The notes under the pieces: generated by a model | What the model was told of the DNA's origin: nothing | The model's input: only the letters and a program-made list of their open reading frames with translations | Databases searched by the model: none | Position numbers and translations under genes: made by a program | Assembly: GCA_002396885.1 (NCBI GenBank) | Contig: DGXY01000066.1 | Span: forward strand, 22,504 to 52,156 | Source: Akkermansiaceae bacterium UBA5020 | GTDB taxonomy: Bacteria > Verrucomicrobiota > Verrucomicrobiia > Verrucomicrobiales > DEV007 | DNA length: 29,653 nucleotides | Reading direction: 5' to 3' | Part shown: positions 21,636-29,625 of the stretch, piece after piece | Position numbering within the stretch: the first letter of the stretch is position 1 | Layout: each line of letters opens with the position of its first letter

Positions 21636-22112
21636 ATGGAAATGAATGATTCCGACGACGTGCAGCGATTGATTCGCCTGAAACGATACGAGTCGCCGAG
21701 CGACGAGTATTACCGGTCCTTCATGGATGAGTTCAAGGAACGCCAACGTTCCGAAATGTTGAAGCAGTCTGCGAGGGGTTTGCTCTTCGAGCGCCTCTCG
21801 ATGTGGTTCGAGGAAAGCGGCGGAGCGAAGCGCTTCGTTCCCGTCGGTGCCCTTGCCGTCGCCACGATCGGGGCGGGAATCTACTTCGCCAACGCCGGGA
21901 GCAGTGACGCCCTCACCGGGGGCATCGCCGGCAAGGGGGAAGCCTCGCCCGCGGGAGGCTATTTCATCTCGCCTGCGCTTGATGAGGACGCCCCGATCGA
22001 ATTGCAGTTGCCGGAGCGGAACGGTCGCGTTCCCGGTCTCTCCGGAGGTCGCTTTTCCGCCACCACCGGAGCCCTCCCCGCGGGAGCCAGCGGCAATCTC
22101 CGCGAACTGTGA
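21636..22112 (+). CDS. Small single-TM protein downstream of the sigma gene (possible anti-sigma factor)
   Basis: This 158-residue protein starts at ATG 21636 (or 21642, two codons on). The cytoplasmic-looking N-terminus (VQRLIRLKRYESPSDEYYRS, FMDEFKERQRSEML) is charged and helical. One membrane segment lies at ~67-86 (FVPVGALAVATIGAGIYFAN), and a low-complexity Gly/Ala/Pro tail follows. There is no zinc-binding HxxxCxxC motif, so it is not a ZAS-type anti-sigma. Its position 73 bp after the sigma gene and 7 bp before the PDZ gene, and its topology, fit a membrane-tethered regulator of the sigma factor, but this role is inferred. I recognise the N-terminal pattern as one that recurs beside such sigma genes in Verrucomicrobia. 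Confidence 0.75.
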   Translation: MEMNDSDDVQRLIRLKRYESPSDEYYRSFMDEFKERQRSEMLKQSARGLLFERLSMWFEESGGAKRFVPVGALAVATIGAGIYFANAGSSDALTGGIAGKGEASPAGGYFISPALDEDAPIELQLPERNGRVPGLSGGRFSATTGALPAGASGNLREL

Positions 22113-22119
22113 ACCCGCG

Positions 22120-23016
22120 ATGAGGACCGCATCTTTCATTGCCGTGTGGTTCCTGATTTTCGCGGGCCTCAGCCTCCGCGCGGAGGAACTTCCGGCCACC
22201 GTTTCCGTCAAATGGACGGGCGGGATCGAGAGTCCGGGGGTATGCGTCGACCGCCCCTCTTGGTTCGTCAGCGTCGTCCCCAAGTCCGTCGCGATCGAAG
22301 GTCTCGCCTCGGCGACCTTGCTCGACGCCAACGCGTCGGTTGAAGGCAGGATCCTGCACCTCGACCCCGTCCATCGGCTTTGTCTCATCGAAGTGCCCGC
22401 CGGACTTGGCCCGGTGCGTCCCGTCCCTCTCTCCGAGGGCGCGAATCCGAAAGCGGGCGACCAGGCCCATTGCGTCTCAGGTCGCTCGGCCTGCCTCTCC
22501 ACCGTCGCCGGGAAAGATTGGTCCTATCGGGGCGAGACTTTCGCGTATCCCCTCCTCCGGCTCCGCGTTGCGGAATCCAAGACCCATTGCGATGCCGGGA
22601 CCGTCCTCGTGAACGAGCAGGGAGAGCTCCTCGCCATTCTGACTTGCCAGGAAACGGAGACCGAGGGCGAGGTGTATGCCATACCCGCCGCCCGCGTCAG
22701 GAAGGTCGTGGAGGACATGAAGCGCCACCAGCATTCGGGCCCGGTCTGGATTGGGCTCATCTTCCACAACGAATCTTCGAGCCCGGAAGTTCTGGAGGTG
22801 AAAAGCGACTCGCCGGCCGCTGGGGCGGGTTTGCAGAAGGGAGATGTCATCACGGCGATGAACGGTACGGAAATCGAGTCCCTCGAGGACCTGATTGAAT
22901 CGATTCACCACCTCGCCGCCGGAGAGCCTTCCAAGGTCCGCGTCCTCCGCGGGCTGGAGGAGAAGGAGTTCGAAATGACGCCTCAGTTTGCCGGCACCGT
23001 CCCCGAGTCGCGCTGA
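22120..23016 (+). CDS. Exported PDZ protein with inactive HtrA-like protease domain
   Basis: This is a 298-residue protein from ATG 22120. The signal peptide is MRTASFIAVWFLIFAGLSLR then AEE. Residues ~27-195 resemble a shrunken HtrA/DegS trypsin fold, but the catalytic triad is lost. The usual GNSGGPL is replaced by HCDAGTVLVNEQGELLAIL (A159 in place of Ser), the D-L-A-L segment reads VHRLCLIEV, and no catalytic His is seen. A PDZ domain spans ~205-285 (SGPVWIGLIFHNES, AAGAGLQKGDVITAMNGTEI). It could bind exposed C-termini of damaged envelope proteins without cutting them. It lies 7 bp after the TM protein of the sigma cluster, echoing DegS-RseA-RpoE logic with a non-catalytic sensor. Fold is moderately certain; role is inferred. 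Confidence 0.82.
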   Translation: MRTASFIAVWFLIFAGLSLRAEELPATVSVKWTGGIESPGVCVDRPSWFVSVVPKSVAIEGLASATLLDANASVEGRILHLDPVHRLCLIEVPAGLGPVRPVPLSEGANPKAGDQAHCVSGRSACLSTVAGKDWSYRGETFAYPLLRLRVAESKTHCDAGTVLVNEQGELLAILTCQETETEGEVYAIPAARVRKVVEDMKRHQHSGPVWIGLIFHNESSSPEVLEVKSDSPAAGAGLQKGDVITAMNGTEIESLEDLIESIHHLAAGEPSKVRVLRGLEEKEFEMTPQFAGTVPESR

Positions 23017-23044
23017 GCAAGGGCCAGCCCGGTTCGCCGACCCG

Positions 23045-23656
23045 TCAGACTCCGACCCGTCCCTGCAAGGCCCTCAGCAGGGTCAACTCGTCCGCATTGT
23101 TCAGCCCGCCTCCCGCAGGCAAGCCCTGGGCGAGACGAGAGACCCTCAAGGGCGCCAATCCTCCGAGGAGCTCCGCGAGGTAATGACAGGTCGCCTCCCC
23201 TTCGACATCGGAACTCAGGGCGAGGATGATTTCGACAAAATCCCCCTCATCGATCCGTTTCACCAACTCACCGATGCGCAGGTCTTCCGGACCGATGTTG
23301 TCGAGCGGAGAGATCCGCCCACGCAGCGAATGATAGTGGCCGCGAAAGGCTCCGGAACGTTCCAAGGGCAGAATATCGGTGGGTTGCTCGACGATGCAGA
23401 GGAGTTGCCCCTCACGATGTTCGCCCTCGCAAATGGCGCAGCCGTCTTCCTCGGTCGCGAAGAAGCCGCAAGTCCGGCATTCGGTCACTTCGCGGGCAGC
23501 CGCGATGAGGGATTCGGCCAAAGGCAAGGAAGTCTCCGCTCCGCTCTGGATCAGCCAGACGGCGATTCTCTCGGCGCTCTTGGGACCGATCCCGGGGAGT
23601 TGCTTGAGTTGGGCGACGAGGCGCCGCACCGGATCCGGGTAGTCGACAGAGGCCAT
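23045..23656 (-). CDS. recR: Recombination mediator RecR
   Basis: This 203-residue protein is close to the family's usual length. An N-terminal helix-hairpin-helix (KQLPGIGPKSAERIA, ~18-32) is followed by a zinc finger C60-C63-C73-C76 (CRTCGFFATEEDGCAIC) and a Toprim domain (LLCIVEQPTDILPLERSGAF, EIILALSSDVEGEATCHYLA). The C-terminal part has VSRLAQGLPAGGGLNNADEL, with the family's GxPxGGxLEYAD-type motif changed to GGGLNNAD. RecR works with RecO or RecF to load RecA on single-strand gaps. It ends 28 bp from the convergent PDZ gene and has no visible functional link to its neighbours. Confidence 0.97.
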   Translation of the reverse strand: MASVDYPDPVRRLVAQLKQLPGIGPKSAERIAVWLIQSGAETSLPLAESLIAAAREVTECRTCGFFATEEDGCAICEGEHREGQLLCIVEQPTDILPLERSGAFRGHYHSLRGRISPLDNIGPEDLRIGELVKRIDEGDFVEIILALSSDVEGEATCHYLAELLGGLAPLRVSRLAQGLPAGGGLNNADELTLLRALQGRVGV

Positions 23657-23713
23657 GGAAAAGGGTCTACGCTCGAGAGCAATGCTTGGGCCAGGAGAGG
23701 TGGAAAGTCGAAC

Positions 23714-25021
23714 TCAGAATTTCTCGATGAGGCGGGCATGCCCTTCCCCGGTCAACTCGCGGACGAGCCTCTGCGGACGGGATCCAGGCTTGACGCTCCC
23801 TTCTTGGGCCTTCGTGGTGAAATAGTCGAGCGGCCCATCCTCCAGACCCGGTAACCGGGCACGGGAGAAAGCCTCGAGGGCCTCTTCTTCCCGCTTCTCA
23901 CGGAGAAAAATCACCCCCTGCCAGAACTGGTCGCGACGCATCCGATCCTCCACGCTGAATTGATCGCGAAGGGCGAGCAGTTGGAAAATCTCATGGAGGA
24001 CACAAGCAACCGGATCGTAGACCATCTCGACGGGACGGACCTCGAAGAGGTCCCGCACTTTCCGATAGGCCCCGGGTCCGATCAGCAGGTCGGAGCCAAA
24101 TCTCCGGTTGGCGCAAGCCAACCGCCCCGCGAAATCCTCGCCACCGCCAAATCCCGCAAAGAAAAATTGCCCCGGAGTGCCACAGAGGCCCACGGTCATT
24201 TCACCGGTTTCGAGGCCCACCCCGCAACGCAGGGGTTGAAACCACCTCGACTCAAACTCCTGCGAGAGACCGCGAAGTCGAATTTTCAAGTCGAGCGCCG
24301 CGCGGCAGGCCTGTTCTGCATGATCGGGGGAATCGCGCAGCATTCCAAAGGAGACCCTCACCCGCTCCGGCCCCGCCTCCTCGAGGTAGCCGCCTCTGGC
24401 GAGGAGAAAGGTCGAAACCGTCCTGAGGAAAAGACTTCCCATCGTCAGCGTGTCGGAGGCCGCGTTTTCCGTTTGGTCCGGATCGGGTGGAAAGTGGCAA
24501 CAGACGAGGGTCGTGACCTGCCGCCTCGCCCCATCGAATCCAGGTTCGAGGGGAGATTCCAGCAACTCGTTGAAGAGACGCCCCGAGACCCGCGCTCCAA
24601 TGGCCTCCTCGAGCAGCCATTTCCGCTTGCCCGCTGTCGTCCGGGAGTAAACGAAAGCCCCTGCCGCCGACAACAAGGCCCCCAACACGGGTCCGGACGG
24701 ATCAAAGAGAATCCCATAGAGGGCGAAGGTGGGCGAGAGCACCAGGAGCACCAGGAGCCCCGAGATCGCCGCCACCACCTTCCTCCCGGGTCTCGTGATC
24801 CCTACCACGGCAAATGCCATGGCCAACGAAGCGGTCAACAGGGCCAGGATTTCCACCCAGCGCCAGCGAATCCACCCACCATCAGAAGACCATCCGCGGG
24901 ATTCGAAGAGGGCGGAGAGGCGCGCCACGATCGGCTCGAACCCGCCGGCAAGTGCCGAGGCGAGCATCAACGCCGCCGCGCCACCTCCGATGGCCAAAGA
25001 GATCAACCAATAGCGTCGCAT
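23714..25021 (-). CDS. Membrane protein with degenerate class III nucleotide cyclase domain
   Basis: This is a 435-residue protein. The N-terminal ~125 residues hold about four membrane segments (5-25, 57-76, 83-103, 109-125). Residues ~165-335 match the adenylate/guanylate cyclase catalytic fold (QVTTLVCCHFPPDP, ARGGYLEEAGPERVRVSFG, CGVGLETGEMTVGLCG, EDFAGRLACANRRFGSDLLI). Both metal-binding aspartates are missing: the first is H176 in CCHFPP and the second P218 in AGPERV. It should not make cyclic nucleotide and may be a sensor, a binding domain or a regulatory partner. A TPR-like helix pair follows at ~375-405 (FWQGVIFLREKREEEALEAF). It is divergent from the trypsin genes. Confidence 0.78.
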   Translation of the reverse strand: MRRYWLISLAIGGGAAALMLASALAGGFEPIVARLSALFESRGWSSDGGWIRWRWVEILALLTASLAMAFAVVGITRPGRKVVAAISGLLVLLVLSPTFALYGILFDPSGPVLGALLSAAGAFVYSRTTAGKRKWLLEEAIGARVSGRLFNELLESPLEPGFDGARRQVTTLVCCHFPPDPDQTENAASDTLTMGSLFLRTVSTFLLARGGYLEEAGPERVRVSFGMLRDSPDHAEQACRAALDLKIRLRGLSQEFESRWFQPLRCGVGLETGEMTVGLCGTPGQFFFAGFGGGEDFAGRLACANRRFGSDLLIGPGAYRKVRDLFEVRPVEMVYDPVACVLHEIFQLLALRDQFSVEDRMRRDQFWQGVIFLREKREEEALEAFSRARLPGLEDGPLDYFTTKAQEGSVKPGSRPQRLVRELTGEGHARLIEKF

Positions 25022-25154
25022 GATTAGAGGCTTGGTCGAACATTCAACCCTTGTCGTCGTCGGAAAAGCCGGCCCTCACTCCCAAGGCCGCCGCGCAGAT
25101 GACGACGATAGAACTTTCTCGGCCACCGGGCAAGCATGCCGCGGAACTTTTCTG

Positions 25155-25184
25155 TTGGTCAATCAGGAACCGCCCTGCTATGAT
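25155..25184 (+). promoter_or_regulatory. Candidate promoter of the tandem trypsin genes
   Basis: TTGGTC (25155-25160) and TATGAT (25179-25184) are separated by 18 bp, close to a housekeeping-type promoter, and lie 30 bp before ATG 25215. The second trypsin gene follows the first by only 25 bp, so both could be read from here. Inferred from base sequence only. Confidence 0.45.
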
Positions 25185-25214
25185 CCTGAAGAACCGGGAC
25201 TGGTCCAACTTGAG

Positions 25215-26387
25215 ATGAAAGTGAAATTCCTCCTCTTCCTTCTGCTGATCTCCACCGCATGGTCGCTTCAGGGGAACGTCTTCGGACAGTCCAAGATCAT
25301 CGGAGGAACCAACGTCGAGGCCAACAACTACCGATGGATGGCCGCCGTCCTCCGGAGCGGAACCGGTGCCTTGGCTTCGCGGCGCTTCGGCGGCGGTTCC
25401 TTGATCCATCCGAGCTGGGTCCTCACAGCCGCCCACGTCGTCGAAGACTTGTCCCACGAAGACATCCAGATCGCGGTGAATGTGACCGATCTCCGAACCG
25501 CTCCCACTGTCATCATTCGGGACATCAAGGGCGTCTACATCCATCCCAGCTACCAGGATGTCGATGGAAATCTCTTCAATGACGTCGCTCTCCTGCTCCT
25601 CGAAACCCCGATCACGACGGTCACTCCCATTGCCTATGCCACTTCCTCGGCGGCCGCACCCCCTGGCACGGTCGTCCGGGCGCTCGGATGGGGCAGTTCC
25701 TCGACCGATCTCCAGATGGTGGATCTCGATGTGGTTTCCCTCAATTTCGCCAACAGAGTCTACGGCAACAACCGCCTCGACTCGCGGCATTTGCCTGCGA
25801 TGCGCGCCGGACGCGACTCCTGTCAGGGAGATAGCGGGGGGCCACTCTTTGATGTCGACGGGGCTACCGGAAATCCTCTCCTCGTGGGAGTGACCAGCTA
25901 CGGCAGGGGTTGCGCCCTCCCCAACATCCCCGGCATCTACGCCAACGTCGGTTATTTCTCGCCTTGGCTTGATGGCTTCCTTGCCGAGCCGACCGTTCCC
26001 TTCCCGGATCTCACCGCCAGTGGCTATGGCGTCGAGATCCCGAACAATTCCACGGTCGCATCGATCTTGAACGGGACGGATTACGGCCTCAAAAGGCTTC
26101 GGGGAGGCCGCTATGCGACAAGGTTCTTCACCCTTTCCAACGCGGCCGGGAGCTTCCCACTCTCTGTCTTGAGCGTGAACTCCGACCTCGACTCATTCGC
26201 TGTCTCCGACAAACCCAGGTATGTTTTGGGAGGATCTTCGGCCACCTTCCGTGTCCGTTGGCGAGCCCCCTACTCCTCCACGCGAGGCAAGGCGATCGCT
26301 AACGTTACCGTCGAGACGAATGACCCCGCCGATCCTCTCTACACCTTCCCGCTGCAAGGGCGCTACCGCAAATCACGGTCCTTTTGA
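25215..26387 (+). CDS. Secreted trypsin-like S1 protease with choice-of-anchor-D-like tail (first of tandem pair)
   Basis: This is a 390-residue protein from ATG 25215; upstream in-frame codons do not give a signal peptide. The signal peptide is MKVKFLLFLLLISTAWSL. The mature protease would start at IIGGTNVEANNYRW. The catalytic triad is complete: H74 (WVLTAAHVV), D123 (NDVALLLL) and S207 (CQGDSGGPLF). D201, six residues before the Ser, predicts cleavage after Arg or Lys. The cysteine pair that normally flanks the catalytic His is missing (GGGSLI and AAHVV). Residues ~275-390 form an Ig-like choice-of-anchor-D/HYDIN-type domain (NGTDYG, FFTLSNAAGSFPLSV, ANVTVETNDPADPLYTFPLQ). It is likely an exported scavenging or defence protease. 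It forms a tandem pair with the next gene, 25 bp away. Confidence 0.92.
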   Translation: MKVKFLLFLLLISTAWSLQGNVFGQSKIIGGTNVEANNYRWMAAVLRSGTGALASRRFGGGSLIHPSWVLTAAHVVEDLSHEDIQIAVNVTDLRTAPTVIIRDIKGVYIHPSYQDVDGNLFNDVALLLLETPITTVTPIAYATSSAAAPPGTVVRALGWGSSSTDLQMVDLDVVSLNFANRVYGNNRLDSRHLPAMRAGRDSCQGDSGGPLFDVDGATGNPLLVGVTSYGRGCALPNIPGIYANVGYFSPWLDGFLAEPTVPFPDLTASGYGVEIPNNSTVASILNGTDYGLKRLRGGRYATRFFTLSNAAGSFPLSVLSVNSDLDSFAVSDKPRYVLGGSSATFRVRWRAPYSSTRGKAIANVTVETNDPADPLYTFPLQGRYRKSRSF

Positions 26388-26412
26388 CCGAACCATTCCA
26401 CCCCAAGCCCAC

Positions 26413-27657
26413 ATGCGATCTCGGGTGACTCACGGAAAGTGGCCTGCGGGCGGCCGACTACGGGCGGCCCGGCCGAAAAATCGGTTCCCCTTCCCGATTC
26501 CGGTCATTTGCCTTTTTCTCGCGCTCCTCGTGTGTGCTCCCGGTGAACTCGCCGGACAGGCAAAAATCGTGGGAGGAAGCAAAGCAGTCGACGGCGACTA
26601 TCCCTGGATGGTGGCGATCGCGGAGAAGTCCAGCCAAACCCTCTTCGATCGACAATTTTGCGGAGGTTCGCTCATCGCGGCGGACTGGGTTCTCACGGCG
26701 GCCCACTGCATGGAGGGCGAGGTTCCATCGGGACTTGAGGTGGTCGCCCGGTTTACCGATCTCGGGGACTCTTCCGGTGCGGAGATCCGCGGCGTCCGGG
26801 GAATTTTCGTCCACCCCGGCTACGCGGACCTTTCCGGCGACCTGGTCAATGATATCGCCCTGATCCTGCTCGACAGTCCGATCACATCGGTCGCCCCCCT
26901 TGCCTACTCACGCAGCGTCTCTCCGTCTCCTTTGAACGATACCGTCAGGGCGATCGGTTGGGGAGACACGGGAGCCTCTCCGCGTTTTCCGTATCTGTTG
27001 CAAATGGTGGACCTCAGCCTGACTCCCATTTCGATCGCCCGCCGCATCTACGCCTCGAATCGTCTGGACCACCGGCACCTTGCGGCCATCGCGCCGGGAA
27101 AGGACACCTGTGGAGGCGACAGTGGCGGACCACTTTTTGATCTCGACGGCGATCTCGGCGCCCCCCTCGTTCTGGGCATCACCAGCTTTGGTTTGGACTG
27201 TGCCGATCGGGGCGTGCCGGGCATTTATACCAACGTGGGGAACTATGTCGATTGGATCGATGCCTTTCTTGCAGAGCCGACCATCGGGGACCCCCTCGTG
27301 GAAGTGAGCGGCCGTGGCCTTCCGCTCATCTCCCGCAATCTTTCCACCAGCGCGACGAACGGGACGGACTTCGGTCGCAGACTGCGTGGCGGACGCACCG
27401 CCACCCGCTCTTTCGAGGTTTCCAATGTGCAGGGTGCCATCCCGCTTTCCATCCATGCCGCGCGGTCATCCAACCGCAGTTTCCGCGTCAGCGGGGTCCC
27501 CTCCTACCTCCTCACCGGAACCTCAGATACCTTTTCGATCCAATACCGTGCTCCTTTCGCTTTCCGGCGCGGTGCCTCCAAGAGCCTGATCACCCTGACG
27601 AGCAACGACCCGGTCACCCCGGTTTTTGTCTTCCGTGTCATCGCCCGCTACCGTTGA
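26413..27657 (+). CDS. Secreted trypsin-like S1 protease with choice-of-anchor-D-like tail (second of tandem pair)
   Basis: This is a 414-residue protein. A basic n-region of ~25 residues precedes the hydrophobic core FPFPIPVICLFLALLVCAPG. The protease begins KIVGGSKAVDGDYPW. The triad is H98 (WVLTAAHCM), D147 (NDIALILL) and S237 (CGGDSGGPLF), with D231 predicting trypsin-like specificity. The His-loop disulfide (C83, C99) is present, unlike in its neighbour. The C-terminal ~115 residues repeat the neighbour's Ig-like domain (NGTDFG, RSFEVSNVQGAIPLSI, SLITLTSNDP). Shared stretches such as LQMVDL and NRLD-RHL show the two arose by duplication. It converges with the pyruvyl transferase gene, 31 bp apart. 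Confidence 0.93.
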   Translation: MRSRVTHGKWPAGGRLRAARPKNRFPFPIPVICLFLALLVCAPGELAGQAKIVGGSKAVDGDYPWMVAIAEKSSQTLFDRQFCGGSLIAADWVLTAAHCMEGEVPSGLEVVARFTDLGDSSGAEIRGVRGIFVHPGYADLSGDLVNDIALILLDSPITSVAPLAYSRSVSPSPLNDTVRAIGWGDTGASPRFPYLLQMVDLSLTPISIARRIYASNRLDHRHLAAIAPGKDTCGGDSGGPLFDLDGDLGAPLVLGITSFGLDCADRGVPGIYTNVGNYVDWIDAFLAEPTIGDPLVEVSGRGLPLISRNLSTSATNGTDFGRRLRGGRTATRSFEVSNVQGAIPLSIHAARSSNRSFRVSGVPSYLLTGTSDTFSIQYRAPFAFRRGASKSLITLTSNDPVTPVFVFRVIARYR

Positions 27658-27688
27658 GACGGAGCAGTCGAGCCGGGGATGGAAGGAG

Positions 27689-29215
27689 TCACCCGGCGGC
27701 GCTCTTGAAGTCCCGAAAAGCAGGGGCAGTCTCCCCTCCCCTCTTGGCCGTGTTGTCAGAGACCCGGCGTCGGTTCAGCAACTTGAAGCGCCGCGTGCTT
27801 TCGGGATCCTGCAGCCACTCATCGTGGAGATGGTGCCGGAATTCGGCGACCCGTTGGTGCTCCGTCATGGTCTCTCCGGCAACCAGTCTCGCCTCGATCC
27901 CCGTCTCCCGACAAAAGCGGTCAAACGACTCGCGATACCGCGAATGCAGCCACGTCGAATGTTGCTGGAGCAGGGAGAAGTCCACCGCCAGCGCGTCGAA
28001 AAGAGCCTCTCCCCAATCCTCCTCCGGCGAAAACTCGATCGGCACCTCATCGTGCTCCCATAACTCCGCATAAGAACGCACCGCCGGAGATCCCGTGGGC
28101 ACGTTGATGCGAGCAACCCCGCCCGACATGCAGATGATTCGCGAGCTCAGACAGCTGCCGCAATAGAGACGGGAATGGAGAAGGAGAGATGCAGTTTCCC
28201 ACAAGTGGTCGGAAGAGAACTCCCCCGCCTGCCATTCCGGAAAGGACTCCACCCATCGGCGCAGCCCCACGCGCCTTTCACGGCCGACGATCTGGTTTGC
28301 TTCGAAAAAGACCAGGCCCAGATTCTCCCGATCACTGACTTCACGCAGGGCTTGGATGAGCCGGTCGACATCCTCTTCCTGGATCTCGCTCGTCTCGACC
28401 GCGATCCAGCCATTGGGGAAGCGCCGCCGCATCGCCGCGATCGCCTCACGATCCCGGCTTTCACGAAGCTGACGGCCACAAACCTGGGGCAGGACACTGA
28501 GCGCGCAAGGCATCCGCTCGACGGCAATGCCTTCGCTCTCGAGGAAGTCGGCACCAATCTCGTCCCGCACTCCCACGAATTGAGCCCGGCGGAGCGTCCC
28601 GAGCAGTTCGGCTTTTGCCGATTCACTCAATTTGGACGGATCGGAGAGGCCAACCGCGTGGAAACCGAGACCCGCGCCGCAGAGCTCTCCCTCGGGTGCC
28701 AGGACATAGGCCAGCTCCGAGATCTGTCCGGTGCGGCGACGGACATACTCGAGCAGTGATGACCGACTGCTGATGGCGGCGAGGCTTTCGAACCGCTCCG
28801 ATTCTTCGTCGTCGGCGGCGGCACGATACCCCTCGATGAGATCCAGCCCGAGCAGATCACCGCCGCAATGGATCAACTTCAGCCGGGAATGGCGCATCTC
28901 GAGGAGGCATTCCCCATAATTGAACACGGTATGTCCACCCACCTCCGTATGATCGGCCGAGATCAGTCCGGCGCAGCGTATCTTCGAGAAAAGCAGCAAC
29001 CGCGTCAGCACATGGGGCATCAACATTTCCCCGAGGCGGAACGGTTCCGCCGCGCCGATGAGGATGGCATCGTTCGCCAACGAGACCATCTCGTTCACTT
29101 CCGCCAAAGGCGAAATCCAGTCGAGCCCCGGATGATGATGCGACCGGCCCGTCCTCAGAGAAGCGTTCGACGGCTTCTCTTCCTCAAAGTTAACGAGATG
29201 ATGATCACTCGACAT
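27689..29215 (-). CDS. Polysaccharide pyruvyl transferase family protein
   Basis: This is a 508-residue cytoplasmic protein. The core resembles the WcaK/CsaB pyruvyl-transferase superfamily, a two-Rossmann GT-B-like fold: NDAILIGAAEPFRLGEMLMP (48-67), RLKLIHCGGDLLGLDLIEGY (111-130), RRAQFVGVRDEIGADFLESE (209-228) and the late loop LLHSRLYCGSCLSSRIICMS (345-364), matching the family's conserved R-L-H region. Known members move pyruvate from PEP to sugars of exopolysaccharide or cell wall polymers. A C-terminal extension of ~130 residues is not part of the usual domain. M43 (21 residues of N-terminal charged sequence removed further in) is a possible alternative start. The exact activity is unproven, because the family also includes non-pyruvylating members. 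Confidence 0.75.
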   Translation of the reverse strand: MSSDHHLVNFEEEKPSNASLRTGRSHHHPGLDWISPLAEVNEMVSLANDAILIGAAEPFRLGEMLMPHVLTRLLLFSKIRCAGLISADHTEVGGHTVFNYGECLLEMRHSRLKLIHCGGDLLGLDLIEGYRAAADDEESERFESLAAISSRSSLLEYVRRRTGQISELAYVLAPEGELCGAGLGFHAVGLSDPSKLSESAKAELLGTLRRAQFVGVRDEIGADFLESEGIAVERMPCALSVLPQVCGRQLRESRDREAIAAMRRRFPNGWIAVETSEIQEEDVDRLIQALREVSDRENLGLVFFEANQIVGRERRVGLRRWVESFPEWQAGEFSSDHLWETASLLLHSRLYCGSCLSSRIICMSGGVARINVPTGSPAVRSYAELWEHDEVPIEFSPEEDWGEALFDALAVDFSLLQQHSTWLHSRYRESFDRFCRETGIEARLVAGETMTEHQRVAEFRHHLHDEWLQDPESTRRFKLLNRRRVSDNTAKRGGETAPAFRDFKSAAG

Positions 29216-29221
29216 GCCATA

Positions 29222-29249
29222 ATCTTACATCATTCCAGATATTTCACAA
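29222..29249 (-). promoter_or_regulatory. Candidate promoter of the pyruvyl transferase gene
   Basis: On the minus strand TTGTGA (29249-29244) and TAAGAT (29227-29222) are separated by 16 bp in an AT-rich stretch unusual for this window. The -10 ends 6 bp before the ATG at 29215, so transcription would begin at or next to the start codon. Base-sequence inference only. Confidence 0.45.
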
Positions 29250-29280
29250 ATTTTTAGTAAAATCCATGATCCTTGGGTTC

Positions 29281-29625
29281 TCAGATACGCTTGGGCCAGA
29301 CCTGACGCATCGCGAGCACCTTTTTCAGCGCCTCCTTCTCGGGCTCTGGGGTGCTCGGATCGGAGATCAGATCGCGGAGATTTTCCAACTCCAGCCACAC
29401 CAAGATTCGTTCCGGCCAAATCCGCACCTCAAAGCCCTCACGAAAGTCACCTTCCTCCCAGACTGGAAGCCCGGTGGCTTCCTCCTCAGACTGCGTCGAG
29501 TTGGCCTCGGGGTGATCCTCCGGCTCGGTAGCGGAAAGGAGGGTGAACCCGCCCAATCCTGATCCGCTAGTCAGTATTGCCACAATGAACGAGTGAAATC
29601 GAAATTTCCAGAAGGATGATTTCAT
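29281..29625 (-). CDS. Small secreted hypothetical protein
   Basis: This is a 114-residue protein that I do not recognise. An N-terminal signal-like segment (FRFHSFIVAILTSGSGLGGF, then TLLSA) is followed by an acidic linker rich in Glu (EPEDHPEANSTQSEEEA) and a charged helical part with Trp residues (FEVRIWPERILVWLELENLR, KEALKKVLAMRQVW). It lies 65 bp upstream of the pyruvyl transferase gene on the same strand, but an apparent promoter lies between them. The ATG at 29625 is only 28 bp from the window edge, so upstream context is unseen. The signal-like segment supports a real gene rather than a chance frame. Confidence 0.6.
   Translation of the reverse strand: MKSSFWKFRFHSFIVAILTSGSGLGGFTLLSATEPEDHPEANSTQSEEEATGLPVWEEGDFREGFEVRIWPERILVWLELENLRDLISDPSTPEPEKEALKKVLAMRQVWPKRI

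Noticed and set aside
23960..25027. 355-codon plus-strand frame opposite the cyclase-like gene
   Set aside because: Antisense of membrane segments and the cyclase fold; no motif of its own.
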